Program-made: the position numbers and the translations under genes
In this document: piece by piece, positions 8,857 to 18,048 of the stretch
How the letters are laid out: each line of letters begins with the position of its first letter
Numbering within the stretch: the first letter of the stretch is position 1
IMG/VR virus record: IMGVR_UViG_3300047480_000183
Span: 1-30,136 of that record
DNA: 30,136 bases
Source of the DNA: a virus
Direction: 5' to 3' (one strand)
Notes under the pieces: model-generated
What the model was told of the DNA's origin: nothing
Database searches by the model: none
The model's input: the letters and a program-made list of their open reading frames with translations, nothing else

Positions 8857-9774
8857 TTAGACCAAGCAGCTTTTCATGCTTTTGATCATTTCATAATAGT
8901 GATATGAACATCTATTAGGGTCTACCGTCAGATCTGTACCAAACGGTAATGTATGCATGTATGATGCTTTATGGAACATACCCTGCTGGTTATTCATCAC
9001 ACCTGCATTATGGAAAAAATATACGTCATCCCATATACTTGATGGACATGTAGCCCAAGCAAAATCAAAGTTCTTTGGCACCGTTACGTGATGTCCAAAA
9101 AACCAAGCATTCCATAATTCGGCCCACATGCTAGCCGTCCATGCTTGTATGCCGTTTGGATCGCCTTCCTTTTTGACGTCCTGCATACTAGTCAGTAGTT
9201 TGTATAGCCCTTTGCTGTCCTCTTCTACTTTCTTCCAATAGTGATGCGTCAAGTTTTTCATTAGCTTTTGAGCTCCACCACTTCTATCCTTATTAAACTC
9301 AACTAGTTTTCTAGATATACCTACTTGGTTGCACATGGCCTTTAACACCTCTTCACCCTTACTCATGATATAATCATAGCCTATGTATGAGATAGTGTCT
9401 GAGAAGTACCAAATATTATTATCTAGGTATGGTGTAAAGTCTAAGTATTTAGTGAATACAAAGTCAGCGTCATGAAAAAAGATAGCATCGTTTGTCAGAT
9501 CAGGATGCTTTTTGAAATGCTTTTGCAATAGGTGTGCCTGTATAGCTGGCGGATAGTCGCATTCGCCCATGGTGTCTTTATAGAAAAAGAACCTAGCAAT
9601 ATCGCTGTACGTTTGGTATAATTTATTCCACGACTCAGGTATCTCATCTTGATAACCAGCAACTATGTCAATATTTTTGTAACCTAACGAAGCGAAGTTA
9701 TGTATACATACCTCAATCTGCCATGCATAATAGTCAAGCGCTGGCTGCGCTGACAACATCCTAAGTGTTTTCAT
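8857..9774 (-). CDS. Glycosyltransferase-like protein (GT-A type), 305 aa
   Basis: The protein shows an N-terminal Rossmann-like start (NIDIVAG near residues 34-40) and a metal/nucleotide-sugar binding DxD candidate in FFHDADFVF, with D102-A-D104. This is the usual arrangement of GT-A glycosyltransferases, with hydrophobic strand residues before the DxD. A WTASMWAELWNAWFFG segment and several histidines lie in the C-terminal half, as in acceptor-site regions. There is no signal peptide or membrane segment, so it should act in the cytoplasm. Its ATG overlaps the stop of the 880-aa threonine-linker protein as TAATG, so the two are probably made together. That coupling suggests a virion protein, or a host surface glycan, as acceptor; neither sugar nor acceptor can be read from the sequence. 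Confidence 0.7.
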   Translation of the reverse strand: MKTLRMLSAQPALDYYAWQIEVCIHNFASLGYKNIDIVAGYQDEIPESWNKLYQTYSDIARFFFYKDTMGECDYPPAIQAHLLQKHFKKHPDLTNDAIFFHDADFVFTKYLDFTPYLDNNIWYFSDTISYIGYDYIMSKGEEVLKAMCNQVGISRKLVEFNKDRSGGAQKLMKNLTHHYWKKVEEDSKGLYKLLTSMQDVKKEGDPNGIQAWTASMWAELWNAWFFGHHVTVPKNFDFAWATCPSSIWDDVYFFHNAGVMNNQQGMFHKASYMHTLPFGTDLTVDPNRCSYHYYEMIKSMKSCLV

Positions 9775-12416
9775 TAACAGGTTTTACTTGCGCCGGTCCA
9801 GTTTGATCCCTCCCACTCATACGCAACATTTGTAATTAAATTTAAGTACCAACCAGCAGGCGCAGGATCTGAGCCAACTAAGTTTGTAAAGATATAATTT
9901 CCAGGGACACCAATTGCGCCATTGACATAATAATTATCAATATCAAGAACTGAGCAAACAGATGATTGTGAAGAAGAGTATGACAGCGTAATAGGCGTCA
10001 ACGGTGCAGCTGTCGTCGTAGTTGTCGTCGTTGTCGTTGTAGTCGTTGTCGTTGTAGTAGTTGTTGTTGTCGTTGTAGTAGTTGCCGCACACTCTGAGCA
10101 GCTTCCATACGTATACAATATATTTCCATCAACCACTCCAGGTGCCACAGATGCTGTTATGGTGCAACAATCTCCATTGTTATCCTTTACGTAATTAGGT
10201 AGACTTAATGCACTAAAACCTGTATAGGATAGTAATACAGCAGCACCACCAACGCACTTTGTTCCTGAATAATATCTAACAGGAATAGTTGTTGTGGTTG
10301 TAGTTGTGGTAACTCCTGAGCATGCTGACAAGTTTAATATTTGACCTGTATCAGCAATTAAACAGGCATAAGTTACACCAGACTTTCTAACTAGATACCA
10401 TAAGAAAGCTCCATCAAATAATGTTGTAGCCCCTGCATCAGTGTAAACAAAACTGTTTACTGCAAATGTACCTGTATGGTAATGAGTAACATATGTAGGA
10501 GTAGATGTACAAGCTAATCTAGCTGATGTAAATCCACTTACATCTAAATCAAAACCAGTTACAGGAGTTGCTGTTGTGGTTGTCGTAGTACTTGTAGTTG
10601 TCGTAGTGCCTGTACATGCTGTGCAGTCTGCATAAGTAACTATAGGTGTAATAACATTATAGTATGGAAATGTGGCTGTTGTTGATCCATCTATTCTCCA
10701 GCAGTTGCCATCTGTTGTTTTTATAATTAAGCCAGTAGTTATTGAAGTTCCTAATGAATTTCTTAATACAACATTTACTGTATTATCAACACAAGATGTA
10801 GCTGTAAAATATGTACCTGAAGGAAGTGTAGTTGTGCTAGTTGTTGTAGTTGTTGTAGTTGTACCAGCACAGGTAGATTTACCAATCACTGTTCCGTTTT
10901 GATCAATCTGTATTGTGTAATCAGAATCATTTATTTGGTACCATTTTTTACCACCCATAAATGGACGCTTTCCTTCTGAGTCATAGAAAATTGTGTCAAC
11001 TGTATTTGGTATATAGCCATCACCATCAAAGTACATTAGAGTGAATGTAGGAATAACTAAACAAGCATCAGATCCAGACTCCTTAAATTGCTCAACATCA
11101 ATTAAGAATGGCTTCATATCTCCTGGATCAGATACGGTTACAGATATTACAGCTGATGAGCTAGTCCCAAAACAATTGGTAGCTCTAACTGTTATTGAGT
11201 AAACACCTGCAGGGCAATTATCAAAGTATACAATTCCGCTTGAAAAAGTTGCCTCACTAGGCAACGTGCTAGCAAGTAAATCCCATGATGTTGGGTTATT
11301 GATAGTTTCTATAATTACAGATTCAGTTACATTAGTATTCACTGCGATTGGATCTGCAATAATAAAAGGAACAGCAAACTCAGAGCATGTACAACTTTCT
11401 TTTGATAAGACTTCTCCCGTTAAGCTTGTGGTTATATAGTAAATAGCTGAACCGCCAGCAGGAGAGTCTATTAAATGTAAATATTCATCACCAATATAAA
11501 CTTCTAAACCATCTGTTGTGGCAAACAATTGATCACCAATATTGGGCAGCCAGTCAACGCCGTTATGCCATACTTCATCCGCAGGAGTTTGAGCACAGAC
11601 ATCAGAAGGTATTCCAGGTGCTGTATCTATAAACAACCTAGTTAAGTATGGGCTAATTTTATTAACTATCCATGTTGATCCGCTAAACGGAGATGATACA
11701 ATTAAGCTTGCCTCTCCGGTAGGTAAATTTTTATAAAACTCAATAACACCAGTACCATTGTCAACAAGTCCGTCGTATGGAGCGACTAATCCAATCTCAT
11801 CAGCTGGAATACCTGCCGCAATAAGAGCGTCGTAATTAACTGTTGAGTTAACGCCAACATATTTAGTATCAACGACAATCTCTCCATTCCACTCAACTTG
11901 ATATCTTGTTGGTTGATCAGGATCAATGGTATTAAAACTAATACCAACACGCCCAATATTAGAGCCGTAATTCATGTCGATAGAACGGCTTTCAGTTATG
12001 CCTTTGTAAGATGCAACTGTATCCATTTTATCTTCATAATCCCACAACAAATAGACGTACTCATAGTTGTTTGGATTTAAAAACACAAACTGCCCGGTAA
12101 AAACACCAGCCGAATAAACAACAGGAATTTCAGTAGCTAGGCTAAGTATAGTTGTTTTTTCGTCAGCAGTATACGCTACATCTGAAACCAAATAGTATAG
12201 CTTATTATTTAACGTTGGGGCAAGTTTTCTGTAATCTGATAAAGCATCTCCAGCTACAACAGTTACTGATGCACCATCATATGGTACATACCCAACACCA
12301 CCAATTCCTGTTGATGAATCAAACAAAGCAATTGCGCTTCCACTTAGCACTACATTGTCAATGGTATATGTTGAGCTACCTGTGTAGCTAAAAGATTGTT
12401 TAGTTTTTGAACTCAT
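9774..12416 (-). CDS. Receptor-binding-type tail protein with threonine-rich linkers, 880 aa
   Basis: The start overlaps the end of the 1313-aa tail gene by 17 bases. The N-terminal half is beta-rich, and near residues 370-435 contains an Ig-like segment with AGVYSITVRATNCFGTSS, as in putative Ig domains. The C-terminal half is a string of four modules of about 70-90 residues, each preceded by a threonine tract: residues 519-530, 604-615, 703-710 and 779-802. The region before each tract ends in a cysteine-containing motif such as STCAG, CTACTG, SACSG or CSECAA. Beads-on-a-string beta modules with flexible linkers fit an adhesin or fibre exposed on the virion. A glycosyltransferase follows immediately. 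Receptor binding is inferred from architecture and position. Confidence 0.8.
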   Translation of the reverse strand: MSSKTKQSFSYTGSSTYTIDNVVLSGSAIALFDSSTGIGGVGYVPYDGASVTVVAGDALSDYRKLAPTLNNKLYYLVSDVAYTADEKTTILSLATEIPVVYSAGVFTGQFVFLNPNNYEYVYLLWDYEDKMDTVASYKGITESRSIDMNYGSNIGRVGISFNTIDPDQPTRYQVEWNGEIVVDTKYVGVNSTVNYDALIAAGIPADEIGLVAPYDGLVDNGTGVIEFYKNLPTGEASLIVSSPFSGSTWIVNKISPYLTRLFIDTAPGIPSDVCAQTPADEVWHNGVDWLPNIGDQLFATTDGLEVYIGDEYLHLIDSPAGGSAIYYITTSLTGEVLSKESCTCSEFAVPFIIADPIAVNTNVTESVIIETINNPTSWDLLASTLPSEATFSSGIVYFDNCPAGVYSITVRATNCFGTSSSAVISVTVSDPGDMKPFLIDVEQFKESGSDACLVIPTFTLMYFDGDGYIPNTVDTIFYDSEGKRPFMGGKKWYQINDSDYTIQIDQNGTVIGKSTCAGTTTTTTTTSTTTLPSGTYFTATSCVDNTVNVVLRNSLGTSITTGLIIKTTDGNCWRIDGSTTATFPYYNVITPIVTYADCTACTGTTTTTSTTTTTTATPVTGFDLDVSGFTSARLACTSTPTYVTHYHTGTFAVNSFVYTDAGATTLFDGAFLWYLVRKSGVTYACLIADTGQILNLSACSGVTTTTTTTTIPVRYYSGTKCVGGAAVLLSYTGFSALSLPNYVKDNNGDCCTITASVAPGVVDGNILYTYGSCSECAATTTTTTTTTTTTTTTTTTTTTTTTAAPLTPITLSYSSSQSSVCSVLDIDNYYVNGAIGVPGNYIFTNLVGSDPAPAGWYLNLITNVAYEWEGSNWTGASKTC
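10011..10082 (-). repeat. Run of 24 consecutive threonine codons
   Basis: Twenty-four threonine codons in a row use ACA, ACG and ACT in an irregular mix and never ACC. Shorter threonine tracts in the same gene lie at 10287-10310, 10572-10607 and 10827-10862. They separate the C-terminal modules of the 880-aa tail protein. Because the codons are mixed, the DNA is only an imperfect triplet repeat, which should limit but not abolish slippage. Confidence 0.95.
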
Positions 12417-15400
12417 CTTTACCTAACGTTATAATATTAAAATCTGTTCTAGGTCCACGTCCTTGTGTAAGTGTATAATCCACATATGTACTACAATAAG
12501 CAACTCTAAATACCACGCTTCTTTGCGCAAGTGTAGTATTATTTTGGATTCTTGCGTATATATCTTGAGACCCAACACCTGATTGGCAATATGGAGGTAA
12601 TTCAACCCAGTTGGTTCCAAAACCATTATTGATTACAGTAATAGACCAACTTGTAGTACCAGATAAAGCAAATAAATACTCAAGCCCACCTGCAGTATTA
12701 TACGGGAAACTATCTGCAGTTGGATTGATGGTTATATCGCAAGGTGTATTTCTTCTAGTTGTAGATGCAAATACATAGTTTTGATTATATGGATCATAAG
12801 CCCCAAGCTTAGCTGTATTTGGTGTGCTAATCATCAAGTCTCTAAAGTAGTCAGACATACCCATTCTAGATATCTCCATTACTTGATCACCTTGCATTTC
12901 AAGCACAGCACCTCTTCTAGCATCAGAGAAATATATCTTGCTACCCCAAGTAGCAAAGCTTTCAGGATTTGATGATATACCAAACTCATAAGGTAGAGCA
13001 ATCTGAGTTCCAAGTACTTCAGGAACCGAAGCAACTGATCCACCACCAACAGCATCAACCAATAAGTTTTTACCATACAAAACTGATGTAATCTTATCCT
13101 GATGCAATACAACTAAGTCAGTAGTTCTAGCATATAGTTTCTGAACAGACCCAAAGTTCTTATCTAGGTTTTTAAAGTTTGCTGTAGATAGGTTAAACTC
13201 ATTGAGTCTATTGATTGATGAATCCCATCTATAGAGACCACTATAGGTGAGTGATGCGTCTTTGACTTGTTGTTCATAGTCTTCAATAACGCCACTAGCT
13301 CTTAAACTATACTTTAACCACGGCTGATTAAATCCATCAAGAATTCTATTAGATTCAACGCCATTGCCATAGCAGTATGCATTGTAGTCTGAATTCTTGT
13401 TATCTGTGTTATTTAACTTAATAACTGCCTGATTTAAAGTACCTGATTGGTCTTTCTCAATATCACTATTTGATACCGAACCAGGAGCTGAAGAACCTGC
13501 AGCATGATTAATCGTTATAGCGTATCTGCTTGGTGTAGCAACAATTGTATAATAAGCGGGAGGTATATTTGATGCAGTAATATAAACAGATTGACCTACA
13601 TCAAAATAATGTGGTTGTTTGTTTCCGTTTTGTATTAACGTAGTATTGGCTGCAATTGTAGATATATCATACTTCCATAATACCATGTGATTACCTGCCT
13701 CAATAGAATATGTTCTACTCATTTCATAGTAGATGTCCACATCGTCATTCGCTGGTACTGTTTCAGCGGTTAATTGATTATTTGGAGGAGTTTGCGTGAC
13801 CTTTAATTCAACTTGAATTAAGTTTTTACTACATGAACTGGCATCTCCAAATCCTCTAATCAACATAAAGTTTGATCCAGATAATTGCTGTTGCATTTGA
13901 TTGCTAGGTGAGTCGGTTATAAATAAACCATCTCTAAATGTAACCGCAGATGCTTGTACGTTATTTCCATTTTGATCATATTGAACAAAAGATAAATAAG
14001 CGCCTGATTGCCAAAACCACTCCTCTATGTTTTTGTAGTATCCTTGAGATGCAGGGAATATCATTGAAGATGCATTCTGTCCAGGAGCATTATTTTGAGG
14101 ACCATCATTTAGTATATTGATGCTTATAACAGCGCCAGGGAAAATAGGCCCAGGACCTTCAATTACTGCATGACCTCCATATGTATTTGTTCCACCACTT
14201 AATAAAACTGATGGTGGTAAACCTCTATTACCATTTGGTTGTGAAGGTGTTCCGCTAAACGAACTCAGAGTTCTAACATTAAACACAAACTTATCTCCAA
14301 TATTATACTGAGGACTTCCGGCTAAACCATCTGATGAAAATTGTACTTCTATAGAAAAGCCAGTTGATTGCAATGATATAGGTGATGTGCTTATTGATAG
14401 ATTCGCTATATACCAGTTTTGCGCCACATCTGTGGTCCATCTAAATGTAGTCGAGCTAACAATTTCTATAGTTATCCTTAAGTCTTTTGTCGATAAAGAA
14501 GACGATACATTAGCACTTACAGTAGGTCCTTGATTTATTGTAGTATTTGGGGATACAGCTGAATAATATATAGGACCCTGAATATCAAAAAATCTATCAG
14601 AAACAGGAGGATCTGTGTCAGGTCCTGAACATAATTGAGGTCTAGGACCACGTCCTGAAGCATTTTTTGTATATACTTGTTGATTGGATGCTGATAAAAA
14701 TATATCTGAAGCATCAGCCTTGATTTTAAAGTATAAACCTTCTAAGGCACCAGCTATAAAACCAACAGGCTTATACTCAAGCTCAAGCACTTTGAATTTT
14801 TTGTTTGAGTTTGTTGGGCCATATCCAGATGATTTGAATATAACATATCCATTTACTTTTATCTTATCCCTATCAGCTTCATTGATTAAGAAATATCTGT
14901 AATTACCACTCTTTAAGAACGTTACAGGAAACAAGTTATAGTACTCAGTCTTTGACTGCTTAACAAATAACCTATATCCAGTTGCCCATACAGGGGCCTC
15001 ATTCTTTATATTGACTACTAATGAATTAGCAGTGCTTGAATTATCAGGTGATATGTATACAGAGTTTGACTGATTATTACCTGATATTGAACTAGTGGAT
15101 GTACCATCAACAGATGTTAATACAGTGGTCATTCGACCATAGTCATCTAAGTATGCAATACCAATCTCATAGTCACGATCACTTCTCCAGGTTTGTTTAG
15201 GAAGCGATGTAACAGTCTCAGATATATAATCTACAGTATAATTGACATCTATAAAATCATTTGTGCTGTATCCTATTAAGTCTCTGAATTGAGTATAATT
15301 ACCCATAACCAATCTACTTCCAATAACATCTTGAGCTAAAGCTTTAAGAGGTACGTTGTCAAATAATCTAGTTACTTGATCTGAAGGAAGAGCTGCGTAT

Positions 15401-16341
15401 GTTTTGTTATTCATAAAGAAGAAGCTATACGTAGAGTTATCTTGTATGCCTAGTTCTTCTTTATTTAACGTCTCAACAATTTTTACGTTAAGAGTCCTAG
15501 ACTCCCAAACCAATAGTTGAATTTCTGTAACAAACTCATTACCAGTTTCAAAACTAACTTCAACTTGATTGAATTTGTTGAGCATTCCTTTGTTCTCGCC
15601 TGTCTCTATGTCAATATTTAAAGCCTTTGGATTAAATGCTGTAGCTGAAAATGGAGACATCGATGAGTACTCGTTATCCAAATATTTATATCGGTAGCTG
15701 AAGTAAATAAACTTATCCTCAATATTATTTGGATCTAATGTTGCAGACTGAAGTGTGCTTAATGATATAAAAGGTGAATTAAGTGGAGGAGCGACAATTA
15801 AATTGATGTCATCATTAATTCTAGGATCATTAATGCTATATGTCTTACATCTATTAATGTTGATTTTTCTAGGCGGGTTTAAGTTATCATTCCAGATAAG
15901 GAATCCACCACCCATTCCATCAGTGATATAGTTAACACCAGTGATTAGGTAATTAGCGTCAAAATTCAATCTAACTCCATTAGAGTTTGGTATTTGACAT
16001 CCAAGCACTAACACTGATGCATTAGTAATCTGATTGTATTCAAATATACCCTCAAAGTTGTCTGCTTTTACAAACCAATACAATAAATTAGAAGGCTCAT
16101 ATGCTAAAGCCCCAATCGTAACTGCATTTACAGCTCCAGATATTTGATATTGAGACAGTATGGTATTTATACTTGTTGTTACTGTATTACCAAGTGCATT
16201 CTGAACAGCTCCAATATTTGATCCCTCAGATGTATCAATAGTAATGTTTACCGCATCACGGTATTCTCCATCAGGAACTAACCTCTCATCGAGGTCTTTA
16301 TTCATTCTCCCGGCAAGAAATGTTCTTTGTAGGTCAGCCAT
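12400..16341 (-). CDS. Tail stabilization/hub protein (P22 gp10-like) with C-terminal BACON-like domain, 1313 aa
   Basis: The N-terminus (RTFLAGRMNKDLDERLVP, then EYRDAVNI and NALGN) has the 'gMNkD...P...Y.dA.N' opening found in packaged-DNA stabilization or tail-hub proteins of P22-like and crAss-like podoviruses. A very long beta-rich body follows, as expected of a propeller-like tail protein. The last 100 residues contain a BACON-like unit at about 1213-1296: SWSITV, NWVELPP, a QNNTT turn, a RSVVFRVAY strand and a closing YTLTQG. BACON domains are typical of Bacteroidota and of crAss-like tail proteins and are thought to bind carbohydrate or mucin. The gene starts two bases after the stop of a ring-type protein. 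It probably seals the head-tail channel and carries the appendages encoded downstream. Confidence 0.82.
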   Translation of the reverse strand: MADLQRTFLAGRMNKDLDERLVPDGEYRDAVNITIDTSEGSNIGAVQNALGNTVTTSINTILSQYQISGAVNAVTIGALAYEPSNLLYWFVKADNFEGIFEYNQITNASVLVLGCQIPNSNGVRLNFDANYLITGVNYITDGMGGGFLIWNDNLNPPRKININRCKTYSINDPRINDDINLIVAPPLNSPFISLSTLQSATLDPNNIEDKFIYFSYRYKYLDNEYSSMSPFSATAFNPKALNIDIETGENKGMLNKFNQVEVSFETGNEFVTEIQLLVWESRTLNVKIVETLNKEELGIQDNSTYSFFFMNNKTYAALPSDQVTRLFDNVPLKALAQDVIGSRLVMGNYTQFRDLIGYSTNDFIDVNYTVDYISETVTSLPKQTWRSDRDYEIGIAYLDDYGRMTTVLTSVDGTSTSSISGNNQSNSVYISPDNSSTANSLVVNIKNEAPVWATGYRLFVKQSKTEYYNLFPVTFLKSGNYRYFLINEADRDKIKVNGYVIFKSSGYGPTNSNKKFKVLELEYKPVGFIAGALEGLYFKIKADASDIFLSASNQQVYTKNASGRGPRPQLCSGPDTDPPVSDRFFDIQGPIYYSAVSPNTTINQGPTVSANVSSSLSTKDLRITIEIVSSTTFRWTTDVAQNWYIANLSISTSPISLQSTGFSIEVQFSSDGLAGSPQYNIGDKFVFNVRTLSSFSGTPSQPNGNRGLPPSVLLSGGTNTYGGHAVIEGPGPIFPGAVISINILNDGPQNNAPGQNASSMIFPASQGYYKNIEEWFWQSGAYLSFVQYDQNGNNVQASAVTFRDGLFITDSPSNQMQQQLSGSNFMLIRGFGDASSCSKNLIQVELKVTQTPPNNQLTAETVPANDDVDIYYEMSRTYSIEAGNHMVLWKYDISTIAANTTLIQNGNKQPHYFDVGQSVYITASNIPPAYYTIVATPSRYAITINHAAGSSAPGSVSNSDIEKDQSGTLNQAVIKLNNTDNKNSDYNAYCYGNGVESNRILDGFNQPWLKYSLRASGVIEDYEQQVKDASLTYSGLYRWDSSINRLNEFNLSTANFKNLDKNFGSVQKLYARTTDLVVLHQDKITSVLYGKNLLVDAVGGGSVASVPEVLGTQIALPYEFGISSNPESFATWGSKIYFSDARRGAVLEMQGDQVMEISRMGMSDYFRDLMISTPNTAKLGAYDPYNQNYVFASTTRRNTPCDITINPTADSFPYNTAGGLEYLFALSGTTSWSITVINNGFGTNWVELPPYCQSGVGSQDIYARIQNNTTLAQRSVVFRVAYCSTYVDYTLTQGRGPRTDFNIITLGKDEFKN

Positions 16342-16343
16342 AA

Positions 16344-17252
16344 TTACTTAATCCATTTATCCTTGCCTCTCATTGCCATTAACAATCGGCCTGGGTGCAT
16401 GTTGCTCAATCTGATTTTGGTATTTCTAAGGGCAGCTGTTTTTTCTTTCTTTACCCTGCTAACAATATACTCTTGGATGCCAAACTTATTGGTGAGTAAG
16501 GCCCACTTCAAGTAAGCATAGATATATTCTTCTGCTAATTTATTGATAGAGATAGCGCTTGTATCTCCGTTCTCCATGCCATCTGATATATACTCAAGTA
16601 CAATATAAGAGTTCTCTACGCCTGATGTAAAGTCAATTACACCGGCTGCTTTGTTGATGTAGTATTTGGGATTGATATTTGCGTCAGCTGTATTTAATCC
16701 AAAGTTCTGTGCAACTGGGTATCCAAAATACCACTCCCCGTCATACTCCCAACCCCATTGGTTGTAGTATGCGCCAGGACCTACATATAACTTGTTTTCT
16801 TGGCGTAAAATATCTAGTCTTGACTCGCCAATAACTACCTCTCCATTCGAGTCAAATATAACCTGACCGTTATTATCTTGAAGGTATGCTGTAGCTGTGA
16901 TGCTCTGTCTAGCCTCTGTAAGTGGATATAATACACCACCTCTAAGCATTGAGATACGAACGTAGTTAACGTAGTCAGGAGGCAATACCAACTTAAGCTG
17001 ATCACCCAACTCAAACTCAAGAACCTTGATGTTTCTGAGTGCGTCGTAGTTTAACTCTTGAATGGCTCTCTTTGCGTGAAATAGAATGGTATATCGATCT
17101 ACATTGTTAATCAACTTATCATTCCCAACATAATTTAATATGAAGTTGTTGACCATATAGTCAAGCGTAACATATTGATAAGACCCCCAGTTTGCATCTT
17201 CAGGGACATTACCATTGTTGGTATAGTACTGATAATTAGTTATATATGCCAT
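16344..17252 (-). CDS. Head-tail adaptor/tail tubular (ring) protein, 302 aa
   Basis: The start forms TAATG with the upstream stop. The protein begins with YVTLDYMVNNFILNYVGND, then a helical stretch with FHAKRAIQELNYDALRNIKVLEFEL and a beta region containing LPPDYVNYVRI. Such an N-terminal helix bundle and 'lp.Dy...vri' strand is the pattern of T7 gp11/P22 gp4-type adaptor (tail tubular A-like) proteins. The C-terminus returns to helices with EEYIYAYLKWALL and a basic end. Its place between another adaptor candidate and the tail-hub gene matches the ring/adaptor genes of crAss-like phages. It probably forms a dodecameric ring beneath the portal; this is inferred from pattern and order. Confidence 0.78.
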   Translation of the reverse strand: MAYITNYQYYTNNGNVPEDANWGSYQYVTLDYMVNNFILNYVGNDKLINNVDRYTILFHAKRAIQELNYDALRNIKVLEFELGDQLKLVLPPDYVNYVRISMLRGGVLYPLTEARQSITATAYLQDNNGQVIFDSNGEVVIGESRLDILRQENKLYVGPGAYYNQWGWEYDGEWYFGYPVAQNFGLNTADANINPKYYINKAAGVIDFTSGVENSYIVLEYISDGMENGDTSAISINKLAEEYIYAYLKWALLTNKFGIQEYIVSRVKKEKTAALRNTKIRLSNMHPGRLLMAMRGKDKWIK

Positions 17253-17971
17253 TATTGTTTCTGTTGAATGTCTTGTACTTCTTCAGCTTTAGCAGCAGAT
17301 ACAACGTCCTGCTCTCTGATTGATATGCCAGAATACTCTAGTATCTTGATAACTAAATTTGCAAAGTCATCTAACGGCAACTCAAAGTCTTGGTATGTAG
17401 CAGCTCCAGGATTGAATAAAGGATCACCAAGTGGAGTTGTTGAATAGGTCCAATTTGGATCTTTTGGGTATCTTAAATACTGTATAGTGACGTTAGATGT
17501 AATAGTCGTAGGATAAACCAATAAACCATTTTGATCCATTGTGTATACAGGGTATTTTGTCGTTGGAGCCGTAAGGTTTGAATTTACTAGATTCAATATC
17601 TTTCTATGGCTAACCTTCTCAATCTCTGTTGAGTTATTGTAAACAAGCTTCTCTAAGAAAAAATAGTTTTCAATATTAGTTAATGGATCTACCGGAAAAT
17701 TAAACTTATTAGTAGCACCATTATATGTTGCCGATGTAAATACAGAAAAAGTATCAATCACCTCAGCCATGTTTTTAGGTATATCAGTATACCCCTCACC
17801 ATGCATGCGAGCATTTTGCTTGTTGATTGCATTACTGTAATTGTACATATACTGCCCGAAAATCTCAAGCTGTGCCTGCTTTGCAAACAAGTTAAACTCA
17901 AATGGCGTAATGAAGCCACGGTTGTCTTTGCTAATTATTGATAGGACGGTATTTCGAACGTCATTGATCAT
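17252..17971 (-). CDS. Head-tail connector/ring protein, 239 aa
   Basis: I start the gene at the ATG of MINDVRNTVLSII (17971). A TTG in the same frame at 17989 would add six residues, but it lies over the candidate promoter box and leaves no leader. The protein opens with a short helix, then DNRGFITPFEFNLFAKQAQLEIF, a pattern ('G.itp.efn...a..Aq..if') I associate with the first connector gene after the capsid genes of crAss-like phages. A beta region contains IQYLRYPKDPNW, and the end is helical and charged. It is the first gene after the second terminator and so may head a tail transcript. It probably forms a ring between portal and tail; the role is inferred. Confidence 0.75.
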   Translation of the reverse strand: MINDVRNTVLSIISKDNRGFITPFEFNLFAKQAQLEIFGQYMYNYSNAINKQNARMHGEGYTDIPKNMAEVIDTFSVFTSATYNGATNKFNFPVDPLTNIENYFFLEKLVYNNSTEIEKVSHRKILNLVNSNLTAPTTKYPVYTMDQNGLLVYPTTITSNVTIQYLRYPKDPNWTYSTTPLGDPLFNPGAATYQDFELPLDDFANLVIKILEYSGISIREQDVVSAAKAEEVQDIQQKQ

Positions 17972-17986
17972 CTGACTGCTTTTGTA

Positions 17987-17994
17987 CAAAGATA
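17987..17994 (-). promoter_or_regulatory. Candidate -7 promoter box TATCTTTG opening the tail gene cluster
   Basis: TATCTTTG matches TAnnTTTG and lies just after the U-tract of the terminator at 17998-18028, 15 bases before the ATG at 17971. The order terminator, -7 box, start codon suggests a new transcript for the tail genes. No clear -33 TTG is visible, because the terminator stem occupies that position. Confidence 0.45.
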
Positions 17995-17997
17995 AAT

Positions 17998-18028
17998 AAA
18001 AAAAGGCACTCCATTAGAAGTGCCCTTT
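17998..18028 (-). terminator. Rho-independent terminator after the small virion gene
   Basis: On the minus strand GGCACT, an 8-base loop, AGTGCC and then seven T residues form a hairpin with a U-tract. It starts about 20 bases after the stop of the 106-aa gene and ends just before the next gene, so it should end or attenuate the capsid-region transcript. A-residues on the other side (CTTTT complement) could give weak activity in the opposite direction. Confidence 0.85.
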
Positions 18029-18048
18029 TAGTAGTAGTTTACTAATGA

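Noticed and set aside
10011-10862. The threonine tracts as a CRISPR array or noncoding microsatellite
   Set aside because: The repeats are in frame, unequal in length, and separated by protein-coding modules with no uniform spacer length.
10672-10902. A plus-strand frame with a long valine run
   Set aside because: The run is the complement of the threonine tract of the 880-aa tail gene; no plus-strand gene signals are present.
17972-17989. TTG start six codons before the connector gene ATG
   Set aside because: It overlaps the candidate -7 box and would need a leaderless TTG; the ATG at 17971 has a normal leader and begins the conserved-looking part.
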